A DNA stretch of 64,000 bases from Cotesia glomerata (GCF_020080835.1 NC_058165.1:14443961-14507960), one strand, 5' to 3'; counted from the stretch's first letter, positions 42,881 to 53,633 are shown. The notes: generated by a model from the sequence alone, not told the origin. Program-made: numbers and translations.

Positions 42881-43123
42881 GGACTTGAAGATTTTAAATC
42901 GGATCTCTCGGTGAACGATCGGACCGAGGAGTTCAAAATCCGATTTCTCGGTAAACAGTACGTCCAAGACGTTCAAAATCGGAACTAGTCGGACCATGGA
43001 GCTCAAAGTACGATCAATTTCGGATCAGGAGGTTCAATATACGAACTAGTCGGATCATGAAGCTCGAAGTACGATCAATTTTGGATCAAAAGGTTCAATA
43101 TCCGATCAAAATTTCGACTCGGG
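42881..43123 (-). repeat. Right subterminal repeats and terminal inverted repeat
   Basis: Repeated words 'gttcaaaatcnga', 'gaactagtcggatcatg', 'aagtacgatcaatttngg' and 'atcagnaggttcaatat' occur in tandem before the final 21-bp inverted repeat. They mirror 29561-29765. Confidence 0.75.
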
Positions 43124-43460
43124 TTCATGGTTGAAATGGAAAGTCGTAATGCATCCATTTCATCGGCTACTCGTATATCTCAGTTTGTTGTATGTCTCTT
43201 ATAATTTGAGGAAGATTCCAACTTTTGAGAAAAATGGTTAGAAGATTAACTTCAGTAACGAGCTGCAGTGTCAGTATTTGTGGTAGGACTGGACCTCCAC
43301 CTGCATAGATCCTCTCTTCTGAGGACAACAGGAAGGAAAAAAATTAATCACCTCCTTGGGTGATAATTTTAGGTTTGAGATGGAAAGCCTGATAAATGCA
43401 TCCATTTCTTCAGCTACCCAAATCGGGTTTTCATAATCTGCATGCTTATTTTTATTATTT
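43124..43460 (-). repeat. Host repeat unit 1 (right part) and unit 2, coding-like on the minus strand
   Basis: Unit 1 resumes at 43124 after the transposon. Unit 2 spans roughly 43270-43430. On the minus strand both read EMDA followed by RLSIS: EMDALRLSISTMKIS in unit 1 (joined across the insertion) and EEMDAFIRLSISNLKLS in unit 2. A second shared stretch reads IYADGGPVL against IYAGGGPVL in another frame. This looks like a tandem duplication of an old, decayed coding sequence. Product unknown. Confidence 0.5.
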
Positions 43461-43984
43461 TTTTTTGTGGTAACGATATGTCGTTTGTCTACATAATAAT
43501 ACCAGATTTAGCCAGTAAAACATTATTATTCTGAATTATTTGAATTTATTAATAATCACAATTCTATGAGTTGCATAAATGAAAAAGGGTGCCAAACAAT
43601 TGAATTTATGAAAAGAAATATATCCTATTGAATTGCAATCGAAGGTCTATACTTGGACATCGATATTGTACTTAAATTTGTTCGAAAAATTTAATTGTTG
43701 TGGAACTAATATAAATTTTAACCTTAAAAATTACCGTTTAAATGAGTCGCTCATTTGATTTGTGCTATGCATGTTTTTTACTGAGAGGCCTGATAAAACC
43801 TCTAATTTTGTAAATAATTTTAAGAAGCTTTGTAAGCGCCCTATCTCAGGTTTAGGTTACCTAAAAATTTTAATTCTATGAATAGTATCAAAATTTGTTA
43901 TCCCTTTTAGTTTATATCGAGCCATGAGTTGTTTTTGGAGTTGCACCGCTTTGCGTAGCGCTGAAACTCACTTAGGTGGGGAGG
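43461..43984. other. Unassigned A+T-rich sequence
   Basis: No gene. A short near-palindrome 'aacgatatgtcgttt' lies at 43475-43490. No repeat partner was identified in the window. Confidence 0.35.
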
Positions 43985-44517
43985 TGTAACGTTCTAGCGA
44001 ATTTCGAAATTTATTTGACGGTTCTTAGAAATTATTTTTATTAAATAAAACCTCGATCATTCCGTTGCAAGAATTATTTAACGGAGTGACGAGGAGATAA
44101 AGAAATTCTGCGAACGCCATCGCGACTCGAATTCAAAACTCATGACGCTGCATGAGATTCGGGACTCGATGTTGTTTACTGGGGTAACCTGAGATGCGGC
44201 GTTGCGACATTTAATTATTAAAATCTATTGTACTGGATGCAAATCCAGAGCAGTCTGCCCTGAGCAATCAGGCGACAATCATCTTGGGGCTCCGGACGTA
44301 TGTCCGGTGCCATCTGGCCCAAATTATATAATTAATTAAACAATTTACTTTAATTTTATATAATCGTGTGTATTATTTTAAATATAATACCCTTAATAAT
44401 TATTCTAAAAATCTATAGAGTATCTAAGAGCAGGGTGGGCCTGAAATCTATAGATCTCCTATAGACACCTGCCTGGTAAATTATAAAAATATGAGCTGGA
44501 AAATCCAGAACGTAACA
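43985..44517. repeat. Probable solo LTR (533 bp)
   Basis: Starts TGTAACGTTCTAG and ends CCAGAACGTAACA, giving TG..CA ends inside an inverted TGTaACGTTCT/AGAACGTaACA motif. This is typical of LTR ends. The G+C-rich middle (44270-44320) contrasts with the flanks. No matching LTR partner or target duplication was seen, so it is a solo LTR or a fragment. Confidence 0.5.
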
Positions 44518-44580
44518 GTGAAATTTCCTATAAGTCATTTTTCTGGGATGTTGCGTCAGCAAGCCATTCCGAAGTAATTA

Positions 44581-45693
44581 AAATCCGAACAAAAACAGTT
44601 TCACTGTAAAAAATTGCGCCAAGTCCACGTTCATAAAACTCATCTCAATAACATTTGCACTTTACAAAAAAAATTAGGCTCGTTTTAATAATTTTCATTC
44701 TCTACAAAAAGATGTGAAATACAAAAAAATACCAAGAAACCGTCATAATGTTGAAAAAATTGAAAAAAAATTTGTTGAAAATTAAAAAATAAAAAAAAAA
44801 ATTTTTTATCGTACTTGGCGCGCGTCATTGAGTACCCCAAATTTTTCGGAAGAATTTCAACTCAAGAAAAATCGATTTCGCTTGTATATATATAATCATA
44901 TTATATGTTATATAGATTTCATTAGTCAAGGATACTGAACTCATTGAAAACATTGCTTAATTGGCGGTAATTATCAGTTTTAGTGAAAAACCCGTTCTTA
45001 AAATTTTTTTAGATTTTTAGTGAGAAAAACTGTCAATATGGTGGTGTGTTCAAGAAATACGAAATTATATAAAATTTTGAAGGATTCATTTTTTTTTCAG
45101 CTTCGTCATTAATCTTTAATGAAGAACCTTATGCAATATTAAAGTTTGATGTTAACTTCGTTTGAATATGATGCTTTGTTCAGTTGGCACTCTCACCGCA
45201 TTGTCCCAATTTAGTCGGCCATATATTTTGTTTTTAGTAAACACAATTCTCTAATGCAACCGACCCAACGGCCAGCCATGCGTATCGACTTATATGTAGT
45301 TTGCATAACTGCGTATGACATGTCAATTTTACCTAACTATTGTAAAACTTATTATGAAATAACATAGGTTGACTTACTTATAAATTTCTCAGCATTAAAA
45401 AGATGCTTATTTATCCTGAAAAAATTTGGGGTACTCAATGACGCGCGCCAAGTACGATAAAAAATTTTTTTTTTTATTTTTTTATTTTCAACAAATTTTT
45501 TTTCAATTTTTTCAACATTATGACGGTTTCTTGGTATTTTTTTGTATTTCACATCTTTTTGTAGAGAATGAAACATTAAAACGAGCCTAAGTTTTTTGTA
45601 AAGTGCAAATTGTTATTGAGATGAGTTTTATGAACGTGGGACTTGGCGCAATTACTACAGTGAAACTGTTTTTTGTTCGGATTTCAGTGTATT
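44581..45693. mobile_element. Foldback element, copy 1 (~1.1 kb)
   Basis: Begins 'aaatccgaacaaaaacagtt' and ends 'aactgttttttgttcggattt'. The two ~330-bp arms are reverse complements, both containing 'cgtacttggcgcgcgtcatt' or its complement, around a less symmetric core. No protein. Homologous to 47357-48480 and more distantly to 49480-50038. Confidence 0.75.
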
Positions 45694-46069
45694 TTTGTAA
45701 TTATAATAAAAATTGGACAATTTTAATTTAATACATTTCCGCAGGCAAACTATCCCCTTTAAGCTATAGTTCATGTAAAAGTTATTCTTGCGCCGCATGG
45801 CGTGTGTAATTGTGCTGTCAAACATCTTTTTTCACCTGAAGTTTCTCATTCATTATAAGGATTAGCATGCATCTTTATATTATTTAGTCTCTGGTCGTCC
45901 GCTTTTTACATAAGAAAAAGTTAAAATCTAAAAAATCTGGGTCGCTATAGTTTGTGCTGATTATTTTTAATAATTTTAAATAGAAATTATAAAGATAATT
46001 GATAATAATCAAGTAATATGTGATAAAAAGCATGAACTACTATTATAAAATATCATATAGAAAAAAAAT

Positions 46070-46751
46070 TAGGAAAATGATTGACCCTGAAGGCCATCCC
46101 TGCAACTTCCCGCTAATTCCATACTTAGGCGCTTAAAATTGCACCAATGGCGTTTATGAGCTCTTCGAGCTCAAAAATCCAATTTATGGGTTATTTTGAG
46201 CTCTCCAAGCTCAAAAGAGATTGTTTTCTCGAGCTTTTAAGAGCTCTTTCTGAGCTCAAAAGTCTGATAGGGATTTGCTGCCACTATTTTTTGAATTTTT
46301 AAACCGCAATAAGTTGTAAATGAGTAAACCGATTGGCACGCGGTTGGCAGTATTTGACGCAGTTTTTCAAGCCAATAAAGAATCTTAAATTTGGAATTGA
46401 TCGCGCTAGGAATTTTGAAAGTTATTCCGAAATAACACTTTTTTCGGTTTTCTTCCGTTCACGATATTTCTCGAAACGAATCAACCGATTTTGACCGGAC
46501 TGGCGGCGATCGACGTGGTTGTTGTCGTTAAGAGCTAATTAGGTTTTGGAATTGAACTATTGAGCCGTTGCCAAGCCCAAAACCACATTTGAAAAAATTT
46601 TTTTGCAGTTTTTGAAGCATTTCTCAAAATCTATTTATCTGAATCGGCTCCAATAAGTTTTCAAAATCTAAGTTTGGGCAAGCCCTTTGAATGGCACCAA
46701 CCGCGATGAAATCGGTCGTGCTGTTCAAAAGTTATAAGTTGCTCCACATAA

Positions 46752-46788
<37 letters not shown>

Positions 46789-46791
46789 AAC

Positions 46792-46830
<39 letters not shown>

Positions 46831-46984
46831 GACGCCGTGACAACCTCGCGGGGATAGTCAGGGAAGCTTCCTGTGACCTTCAAACGTCGAGATCTGATGA
46901 AAACTCGATTTTTGCAAAATGGGGTGAAAACAATAACTTCCCGATTTTTGAAAATTTTCGATTTTCGTAGTGGGAAGTTAAAAA
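46070..46984 (+). repeat. Repeat R copy D (complete)
   Basis: Starts 'aattaggaaaatgattgacc', then 'aaggccatccctgcaacttcccg' and three GAGCTC hairpin words (46150-46255). The usual sub-repeats follow, then a (CA)n tract split by 'ataacaataa' (46755-46823), 'gacaacctcgcggggatagtcagggaagcttcc' and the end 'gtgggaagttaaaaatc'. This is the best full-length reference copy in the window. Confidence 0.8.
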
Positions 46985-47091
46985 TCAAAATAAATTTGAA
47001 AAAAAATTTGTAACCTCAAAAAACCGTTCTGCTTACGGTATATACACACTCGGTAGTCTGGCTTGAGAACGGAATTTGGCACCAGACTTTA

Positions 47092-47191
47092 NNNNNNNNN
47101 NNNNNNNNNNNNNNNNNNNNNNNNNNNNNNNNNNNNNNNNNNNNNNNNNNNNNNNNNNNNNNNNNNNNNNNNNNNNNNNNNNNNNNNNNNN
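47092..47191. other. Assembly gap (100 N)
   Basis: Exactly 100 unknown bases, the conventional length for a gap of unknown size. Any reading frame across it is meaningless. Confidence 1.
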
Positions 47192-47356
47192 TATAATAGA
47201 TGGGAAACCACAGTGAAAAAAGATGTTGACCGCTTGCAATTACACGCCAGGCGACGCAAGAATAACTTTTACATGAACTATAGCTTAAAGGGATAGCTTG
47301 CCACCGGAAATGTATTAAATTAAATTGTCAATTTTTATTATAATTACAAAAATACT

Positions 47357-48480
47357 GAAATCCGAACAAAAACAGTTTCACTGTAAAAATTGCGCCAAGT
47401 CCACGTTCATAAAACTCATCTCAATAACATTTGCACTTTCACAAAAAAAATTAGGCTCGTTTTAATAATTTTCATTCTCTCACAAAAAAGATGTGAAATA
47501 CAAAAAAATACTCTTCAAGAAACCAAATCATAATGTTGAAAAAAATTGAAAAAATTTGTTGAAAATTAAAAAATAAAAAAAAATTTTTATCGTACTTGCG
47601 CGCGCGTCATTGAGTACCCCAAATTTTTTCAGGATAAATAAACATCCTTTTAATGCTGAGAAATTTTATAAGTATAAGTCAACTCTAAGTGTTATTTCAT
47701 AATAAGTTTTACAAAAGTTAGGTAAAATTGACATGTCATACGCAGTTATGCAAACTACATATAAGTCGATACGCATGCATACGTTGGGTCGGTTGCATTG
47801 TGAGAATTGTGTTTACTAAAAAATAAAACATATGGCCGACTAAATTGGGACAATGGGGTGTGAGTGCCAATCAAAATGTGTTAATTACAGTTAAACGAAG
47901 CAATATCAAACTTTAATATTGCATAAGATCCTTCATTAAAGATTAATGACGAAGCTGAAAAAAAATGAATCCAAAAATTTTATATAATTTCAGATTTCTT
48001 GAACACACCACCATATTGACAGTTGTTCTCACTAAAGATCTAAAAAAAATTTTAAGAACGGGTTTTTCACTAAAACTGATAATTAATACACTAAGCAATG
48101 TTTTTCTAATGAGTTCAGTATCCTTGGACTAATGAAATCTATATAAATATATAACTATGATTATATATATACAAGCAAAATCGATTTTTTCTTGAGTTGA
48201 AATTCTTCCTGAAAAAATTTGGGGTACTCAATGACGCGCGCCAAGTACGATAAAAAAATTTTTTTTTATTTTTTAATTTTCAACAAATTTTTTTTCAATT
48301 TTTTCAACATTATGATGGTTTCTTGGTATTTTTTTTGTATTTCACATCTTTTTGTAGAGAAAGAAAATTATTAAAACGAGCCTAAATTTTTTTGTAAAGT
48401 GCAAATGTTATTGAGATGAGTTTTATGAACGTGGCGCGTACAGCAATTTTTACAGGTGAAACTGCTTTTTGTTCGGATTC
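47357..48480. mobile_element. Foldback element, copy 2
   Basis: Same arms as copy 1 ('gaaatccgaacaaaaacag' .. 'ctgctttttgttcggattc'). Copy 2 together with its left flank (47192-47356) is the reverse complement of copy 1 plus its right flank (45694-45857). The repeated unit is therefore larger than the foldback itself. Confidence 0.75.
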
Positions 48481-48965
48481 GCTCTGCCCTAAAATTTATG
48501 ATAGAAAATTTTCTATACCTAACTAATAGAATTTAAAATAGAAAGGTTTGGGTAAAAACTGGTATTGACGCTATAAGAGACAAAGTTATGATTTGATTTT
48601 TTAAGCAATCAAAAATATAAATATCGTTGAATTTTGTTTGTGGTAATGTCATTAGCAGTAATGTTTTAACTAATCAATTTCTTTTTAAAATGATAATCAG
48701 TGATGTTTACTAAACCAATTTTAAACCAGTAAATAGATAATCTGGATACACCAAGTATTCATTGGGTTAAAGCAGTTAGATACAAATATTGACGTACCGT
48801 AACCCCAATTATTGACGCCCCTACTGCAGCATGCGTCCGAATCATTTGGTTATATTTTTGTCCACAGATTTCCACGGTAGAATCTTGCCAAGTTTCACAT
48901 TTCAATCCGTTGTAAACCGGAGCGCCAGACTACCGACTGTGTGTTACTGCTAAGCAGAACTTGGT

Positions 48966-49479
48966 ATTTCTCGAGGGTTGCAAAATTTTATTTAATTATA
49001 TGGTTCTCCTTTTTTCCAAAAGCTGATATATTATGAGTACCATTTATACTTTTGGTTTTACCGAGTATTAATTAACTATAATCAATTATACCACTTAATT
49101 CACTACTAAAATTATTAAATTTTTATCAACTAACAAAACTATAGTAAGCCCAGAAATTTCGATCCTGACTTTTTTCGATGGGGATATGGAGGGTAGAGAT
49201 CTCTACCCTCCATGAATGAAAGTATCAGCGCCAACAGACTGAATAAAAAATAAAAATGTGTAGTAATCCTCCTGCAGAGCTAAAGCCAACTACCCAGTTA
49301 AAAAAAAGTAAATTCACTGCTAACATTTACGGCTTACGCCAGAGTTTGCACTTCGGAATTTACATCTACATAAACTGTAGCTTCCGGGGAGTTAGTTTTT
49401 GCAGTAAAAAATGCAGTCAACACGAGATTTAAGTTGAGGTACCGATTGTGAAATTTTCATTATAATTACAAAAATACTG
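48966..49479. other. Unassigned A+T-rich sequence
   Basis: No gene. Includes a small palindrome around 49185-49215 ('ggagggtagagatctctaccctcc'), a perfect 24-base inverted repeat that can form a hairpin. Confidence 0.4.
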
Positions 49480-50038
49480 CTAAAGAACAAGACGAACAGG
49501 TTTTCACTTTGTAAAAAAGTCGCGACAAGTCCACGTTCATAAGACTATTAGGAAGAAAAAAATTGTTTTTTGCTTGACAAAAATATACAAAATAAAAAAA
49601 TAAAAATCCAAGTAACCGGATATGATTGTTTTGATTTTCGAACTATTAAAAATACTTTATTGTAAAATTTAAAAAATTAAAAAAAAATTTTTAAGAACGT
49701 ACTTGGTGTGCGTCATTGTCTATTTTCAAATTTTTTTAAAGTCCTAGTAAATAGATTTTTACGAATTTCATTAAAGAAGTGCAAAATATTTTGCAACCTA
49801 ATGCACACTAAATACGTTCTAAAATTTTTTTAATTTTTTAAAATTTACAATAAAATTTTTTAATTTCCGAAAAATCAAAGAAACAATCTATATCGGTTAC
49901 TTTTTCTGGATTTTTAATTTTTTTTATTTTGTCATCTTTTTTTAAAAGAAAAAAAATTTTTTTTTCCTAATAAGTCTTATGAACGTGGACTTGGCGCGAC
50001 CTCCTTTTTACAAGTTGAAACTGTTTTTGTTCGGATTT
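49480..50038. mobile_element. Foldback element, copy 3 (diverged, short)
   Basis: Ends 'gaacaggttttcactttgtaaaa' and 'ttttacaagttgaaactgtttttgttcggattt' pair as inverted arms. The phrases 'acaagtccacgttcataaga' and 'cttatgaacgtggacttggcgcga' are shared with copies 1 and 2. The core is shorter and quite different, indicating a separate subfamily. Confidence 0.65.
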
Positions 50039-51264
50039 ATCAAAACTTGATATAAAGTAATCAATTTTATTAAAGTTAATTAATAATAATTTCTATGAAT
50101 GATTAATTATTATTAAAAATATAACAATTTATTCAAAAAACTTATTTAACACCAAAACACGCCGAGTTATTTGACAGTTAAAAGCCTTGTATATAATCGC
50201 GTAACGTATTTTATACTTAAAAAAGGCGTCATAGCGCTGTTGACTGGCTGTCAATATGGGATTCACCATAAAAATTATGAACTAGTTACTGACTCCCATT
50301 ATTTAAATATTATAAAGCATACAATTAATTTCGATTATTCAATTTTATAAATATTTTCATGTACTGTTAATTTAAAAAAAAAATAGGTCATATAATTACA
50401 TGAAAAATTAATTTAAACTCGGCAGTTAAAAAAATGCTTTTTCTAACCAAAGTTGTTAAGAACATAGACGCTCGTAAGCTGATTTGATGAACTGGTGGTA
50501 ACTTTATTTTTTATTTTTTTCAATTTTTAATTAATTAGAATTTAATAAAAATTTATTTGATCGTTATTCTTATTACAGATAATTTAATATATTTAAAGAT
50601 AATTTAGGGTGTCAATATTTAGACCCCTCGGGTCAATAGTTGGGGCTTTACCTTACAATTTTTAAAGATTCTTATTTTTTCTTACCGATAAGATTACAAA
50701 TAAAAATACATATATTTTAAATCTTCCTGGGTTTTCCCTTATCATTTATTGCGGAGCATCTTTTTATAATAACCAATTCTATATTAATATATAGAGAGCG
50801 TTGTGATCAATCGCTTTCAGTTCACAACACGCACAAATAAATCTATGAAAAAATATTTCGTGTTAAAATAAATCCATCGCTTCCACATCTCTATGTAAAA
50901 ATAAGTCAGTGTAAAATTTCTATAGTATCTGAGGAATTTGCAAAATTTTATACCACATTGTTAGGAGGAATATTTGAGCAAGAGATTGGCGCTGACGCTT
51001 CCGTGTTAGTAAATTTGATTTAAAAAAAATTTTTTTTTTATTTTAATTTTTTGAATTCTTTCAACTTGATGATTTTGAAAAAACTTAAATGTGTTTTTTT
51101 TTTTTTATAACAACAAAGTTAACCGACATTTTTTATTTTTTGACTTTGTTTAATCTATTAAATCAGACCTATAAAAATTTTTTTTAATTGCACTTACAGT
51201 TTTTCAAATTTTTTACAAATGAACTTAAAAAAAAATTTTTTTTGTTATCATTTTTTCAATAAAA
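50039..51264. other. Long A+T-rich stretch, no gene
   Basis: Poly-A and poly-T rich. 'gggtgtcaatatttagacccctcgggtcaatagttggggc' (50605-50645) resembles in reverse complement 'accccaattattgacgccc' near 48800, possibly remnants of another element. Nothing else recognised. Confidence 0.35.
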
Positions 51265-51392
51265 AAAATTAGGAAAACGGTTGACCCATAAGGCCATCCC
51301 TGCAACTTCCCACTAACTCCATACCTAAACGTTCAACATTTCACGTATTTTGTTTTTGAGCTCTTCGAGCTCAAAAGTACAATTTCTGTATT
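51265..51392 (+). repeat. Repeat R copy E/F, first part
   Basis: 'aattaggaaaacggttgacccataaggccatccctgcaac' to 'gagctcttcgagctcaaaagtacaatttctg' is the start of R. The matching R end is found at 53876-54060, beyond the LINE, so these are probably one copy interrupted in its (CA)n tract and by other insertions. Confidence 0.65.
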
Positions 51393-52354
51393 ATTGCACG
51401 CCTCATAGCGCGAAGCGCGTGAGGTTGTGCTTTATACTCGACTCATCAAGGTCAAGCAATTTTGTGATCTTTAAATGCCTCTATCACAACCATATTACAT
51501 TTATACAATGATATAAGTAGATGTACACCGAAAAAACACTTAAATTAAACCATCTTTTACTTACAAAAAACATTTCATGTTGCTATTTTGAAAAAAAAAA
51601 AAAACATTTTGAAAAAAATTTTACGTGGACGTCCGGATGTCACCCCATTTTGGATGTACCACAGTGTCGACAAATGATCGTCGAATGACCGTCACTTGAC
51701 TATCGAACGGCCGTCATTTGACAGTGAACGACGAGTATCATTGTGAAAGTTTTTCACTGTTACTTTATGATTTTTATTCTGTATAGTTATCATACTTCAC
51801 TCTTCAAAAAACCAAATTTTTACTTGACTTCTCCGATTTTTTTCTTGAGTAAAAATCGTAGATCATCGATCGATCGTCTGTCATTTGATAGTAATTCGAA
51901 AACATATAAATTGTCAAAAAACCGTAACTCGGTAGTAGATGATCAATTTTTAGTAATTTCAAATTTTTATCGAAAATTGCGTCAAATTATAAAAATATCT
52001 TTTAAAATTATTATTAAATATCTCCGAAAATATTGATTTCAGCGACTTGGTGCTCAAAACCTTTTTTGTAGGAAATTAAATTTTCTGCAAGTTTGTTGTT
52101 TACATTTTTTTCTGTAGCTCTTGTCATTCACGAGATAAACGCGAAAAAACGCGAATTTCATGGAAAAATCAAGTTTAGACGCCTGTACTACCTTGCCGGT
52201 TCGACGAGTTACGGCTTGGCCGCAATGGACACTTTTGTAGAGTATTCAATTCTGAAAAAAATCCGTCCATGGTCGAAGCAATGCTATGAAATGCCACTGA
52301 GCTATAGAAATTTAAACATAAAAAAGTACTCGGTGTACATCTACTTATGTTATT
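51393..52354. other. Unassigned sequence up to the second gap
   Basis: Contains a compact hairpin 'cctcatagcgcgaagcgcgtgagg' (51407-51430). At 51655-51735 there is a run of related 'cgtcgaatgaccgtcacttga' words. Open frames near 51743 and 52093 have no recognisable domain and the latter runs into the gap, so I do not call a gene. Confidence 0.35.
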
Positions 52355-52454
52355 NNNNNNNNNNNNNNNNNNNNNNNNNNNNNNNNNNNNNNNNNNNNNN
52401 NNNNNNNNNNNNNNNNNNNNNNNNNNNNNNNNNNNNNNNNNNNNNNNNNNNNNN
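52355..52454. other. Assembly gap (100 N)
   Basis: Exactly 100 unknown bases. It removes the 5' part of the following LINE and of its junction. Confidence 1.
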
Positions 52455-52922
52455 GACGACGAAACAACCAAAGACGATGTCCAGAAGGCCTTACAAGAAG
52501 CAGCTGAAAATAACTACGAAATACCTGAAGATGTCATTAAAATTCGTCCGGCCTACAGAGGTACTCAAACTGCTTCGGTACGATTGCCAGCAGCAATAGT
52601 GCAGAAGATACTTGGAAAGACAGGCAAAATAAGGATTGGCTGGGTAAATTGCCGTGTCAGAGCAATTAAGACACCATTACGATGCTATAAGTGCTGGCAC
52701 TTTGGGCACACTACTGCCCAATGTAAAAGCGAAGTCGACCGATCTGGGCTTTGCATCAAATGTGGGCAAACAGGTCATCAAGCTGCTCAATGCCAAAATA
52801 AAGTGAAATGTGCGTTATGTGCGGAAAAACCTGGCTCTCAGGACACTGCTCACCGGTCTGGTTCTGGCCGATGTCCAGTCTTCCAAGAAGCACTCCAGAA
52901 GCTGACAAATAAACGAACATGA
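52455..52922 (+). CDS. LINE ORF1 C-terminal part (Gag-like, three CCHC knuckles), 5' end in gap
   Basis: About 155 residues are visible after the gap, all in one frame. A conserved ORF1 core (PAYRGTQTASVRLPAAIVQK, RIGWVNCRVRAI) leads into knuckles CYKCWHFGHTTAQC and CIKCGQTGHQAAQC, and a CALC..H..C-type third knuckle. It would bind and package the LINE RNA. The frame is undamaged as far as seen. Its TGA overlaps the ATG of the next ORF. Confidence 0.8.
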   Translation, partial: DDETTKDDVQKALQEAAENNYEIPEDVIKIRPAYRGTQTASVRLPAAIVQKILGKTGKIRIGWVNCRVRAIKTPLRCYKCWHFGHTTAQCKSEVDRSGLCIKCGQTGHQAAQCQNKVKCALCAEKPGSQDTAHRSGSGRCPVFQEALQKLTNKRT

Positions 52923-53633
52923 GGATACTGCAGCTTAACATCAATCACTGCGAAGCTGCGCATGACCTGCTTATGCAGACAGTACGGGAATTAAAGCTCG
53001 ACGTTGTGCTTTTATCGGAGCCATATAAACATTTAGTTGGACAACCTTGGGAGCGCCTTCCGCACAATATCAGAGGAAGCAGTGTGTGTTATTTCCGGTA
53101 CTCTGCCTCTCAGAGTCCCAGCTGAGGAAAGACGGAACCTATACCAACGAAAAAGGTCAACCACACTGAGCCCTGAAGAACTTAGAAGGGAAGAACGGCA
53201 ACACAGCATCGCAAGATGGCAACAGGAGTGGAATTCTTCAGAGAAAGCTCGGTGGACGTACCGTCTCATACCTCGGATTGATGTGTGGTTCAACCGGAGT
53301 CACGGTGAGATCAACTATTATTTAACGCAGATGTTATCAGGACACGGATGTTACCGGAAGTATCTTCACCGCTTTAAGCACGATGATACCCCAGAGTGCC
53401 CGTCCTGTCCAGGGGTCAATAAAGATGCGGAGCATGTTTTCTTTGTGTGTCCACGTTTCAACCAACAGCGCGATGAGTTAGAGAAGATTCTGAAAAAGAG
53501 AACCCAACCAGAATCAATAGTAGAAACAATGTTGTCGTCAGAAGCTGCCTGGAACGCCACAAGCACTTTTGCTACAAAAGTGCTTACAGAGTTGCGATCC
53601 ATTGAGAGGAAAAGAGCGAAAGACAGAATCTAG
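52919..53633 (+). pseudogene. LINE ORF2 with endonuclease start joined to the post-RT tail
   Basis: Starts MRILQLNINHCEAAHDLLMQ and VVLLSEPYKH, the first strands of an AP-type endonuclease. Near 53035 it jumps, with a +1 shift, to FRTISEEAVCVISGTLPLRV, which in intact relatives follows the reverse transcriptase. The rest has a C-terminal cysteine motif (CPSCPGVNKDAEHVFFVCPRF) and ends at 53633. Most of the endonuclease and all of the RT are missing. The tail frame is otherwise clean, so the deletion may predate amplification of a non-autonomous derivative. Confidence 0.8.

Larger units (their letters stand above)
29561..43123. mobile_element. CMC/EnSpm-like DNA transposon with divergent transposase and BEN-domain genes
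   Basis: Ends are a perfect 21-bp inverted repeat: 'cccgagtcgaaattttgatc'+g at 29561-29581, and its reverse complement at 43103-43123. The flanks give a TT duplication (29559-29560, 43124-43125). The paralogous host unit at 43280-43430 shows the empty site with the right length. Subterminal repeats around 'cgatcaattnnggatcagg..gttcaaagtacgatc' fill 29590-29765 and 42880-43100. Inside are the transposase (38937-41989, +) and the BEN gene (38460-30505, -), sharing a 476-bp divergent promoter region. Subtracting the 5.0 kb LTR element in the BEN gene leaves 8.5 kb. Ends are CCCGAG rather than CACTA, so it sits outside classical CACTA. Confidence 0.85.
47026..48965. mobile_element. Possible larger inverted-end element containing foldback copy 2 and a gap
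   Basis: 'gttctgcttacggtatatacacactcggtagtctggc' near 47030-47066 is matched in reverse complement by 'gccagactaccgactgtgtgttactgctaagcagaac' at 48924-48960, suggesting terminal repeats of a ~1.9 kb element. The gap at 47092 prevents a firm definition. Confidence 0.4.

Noticed and set aside
47033..47296. Open frames crossing the N gaps (also at 52093-52599)
   Set aside because: They exist only because N codons are not read as stops. Apart from the LINE ORF1 part after 52454, nothing in them is supported.
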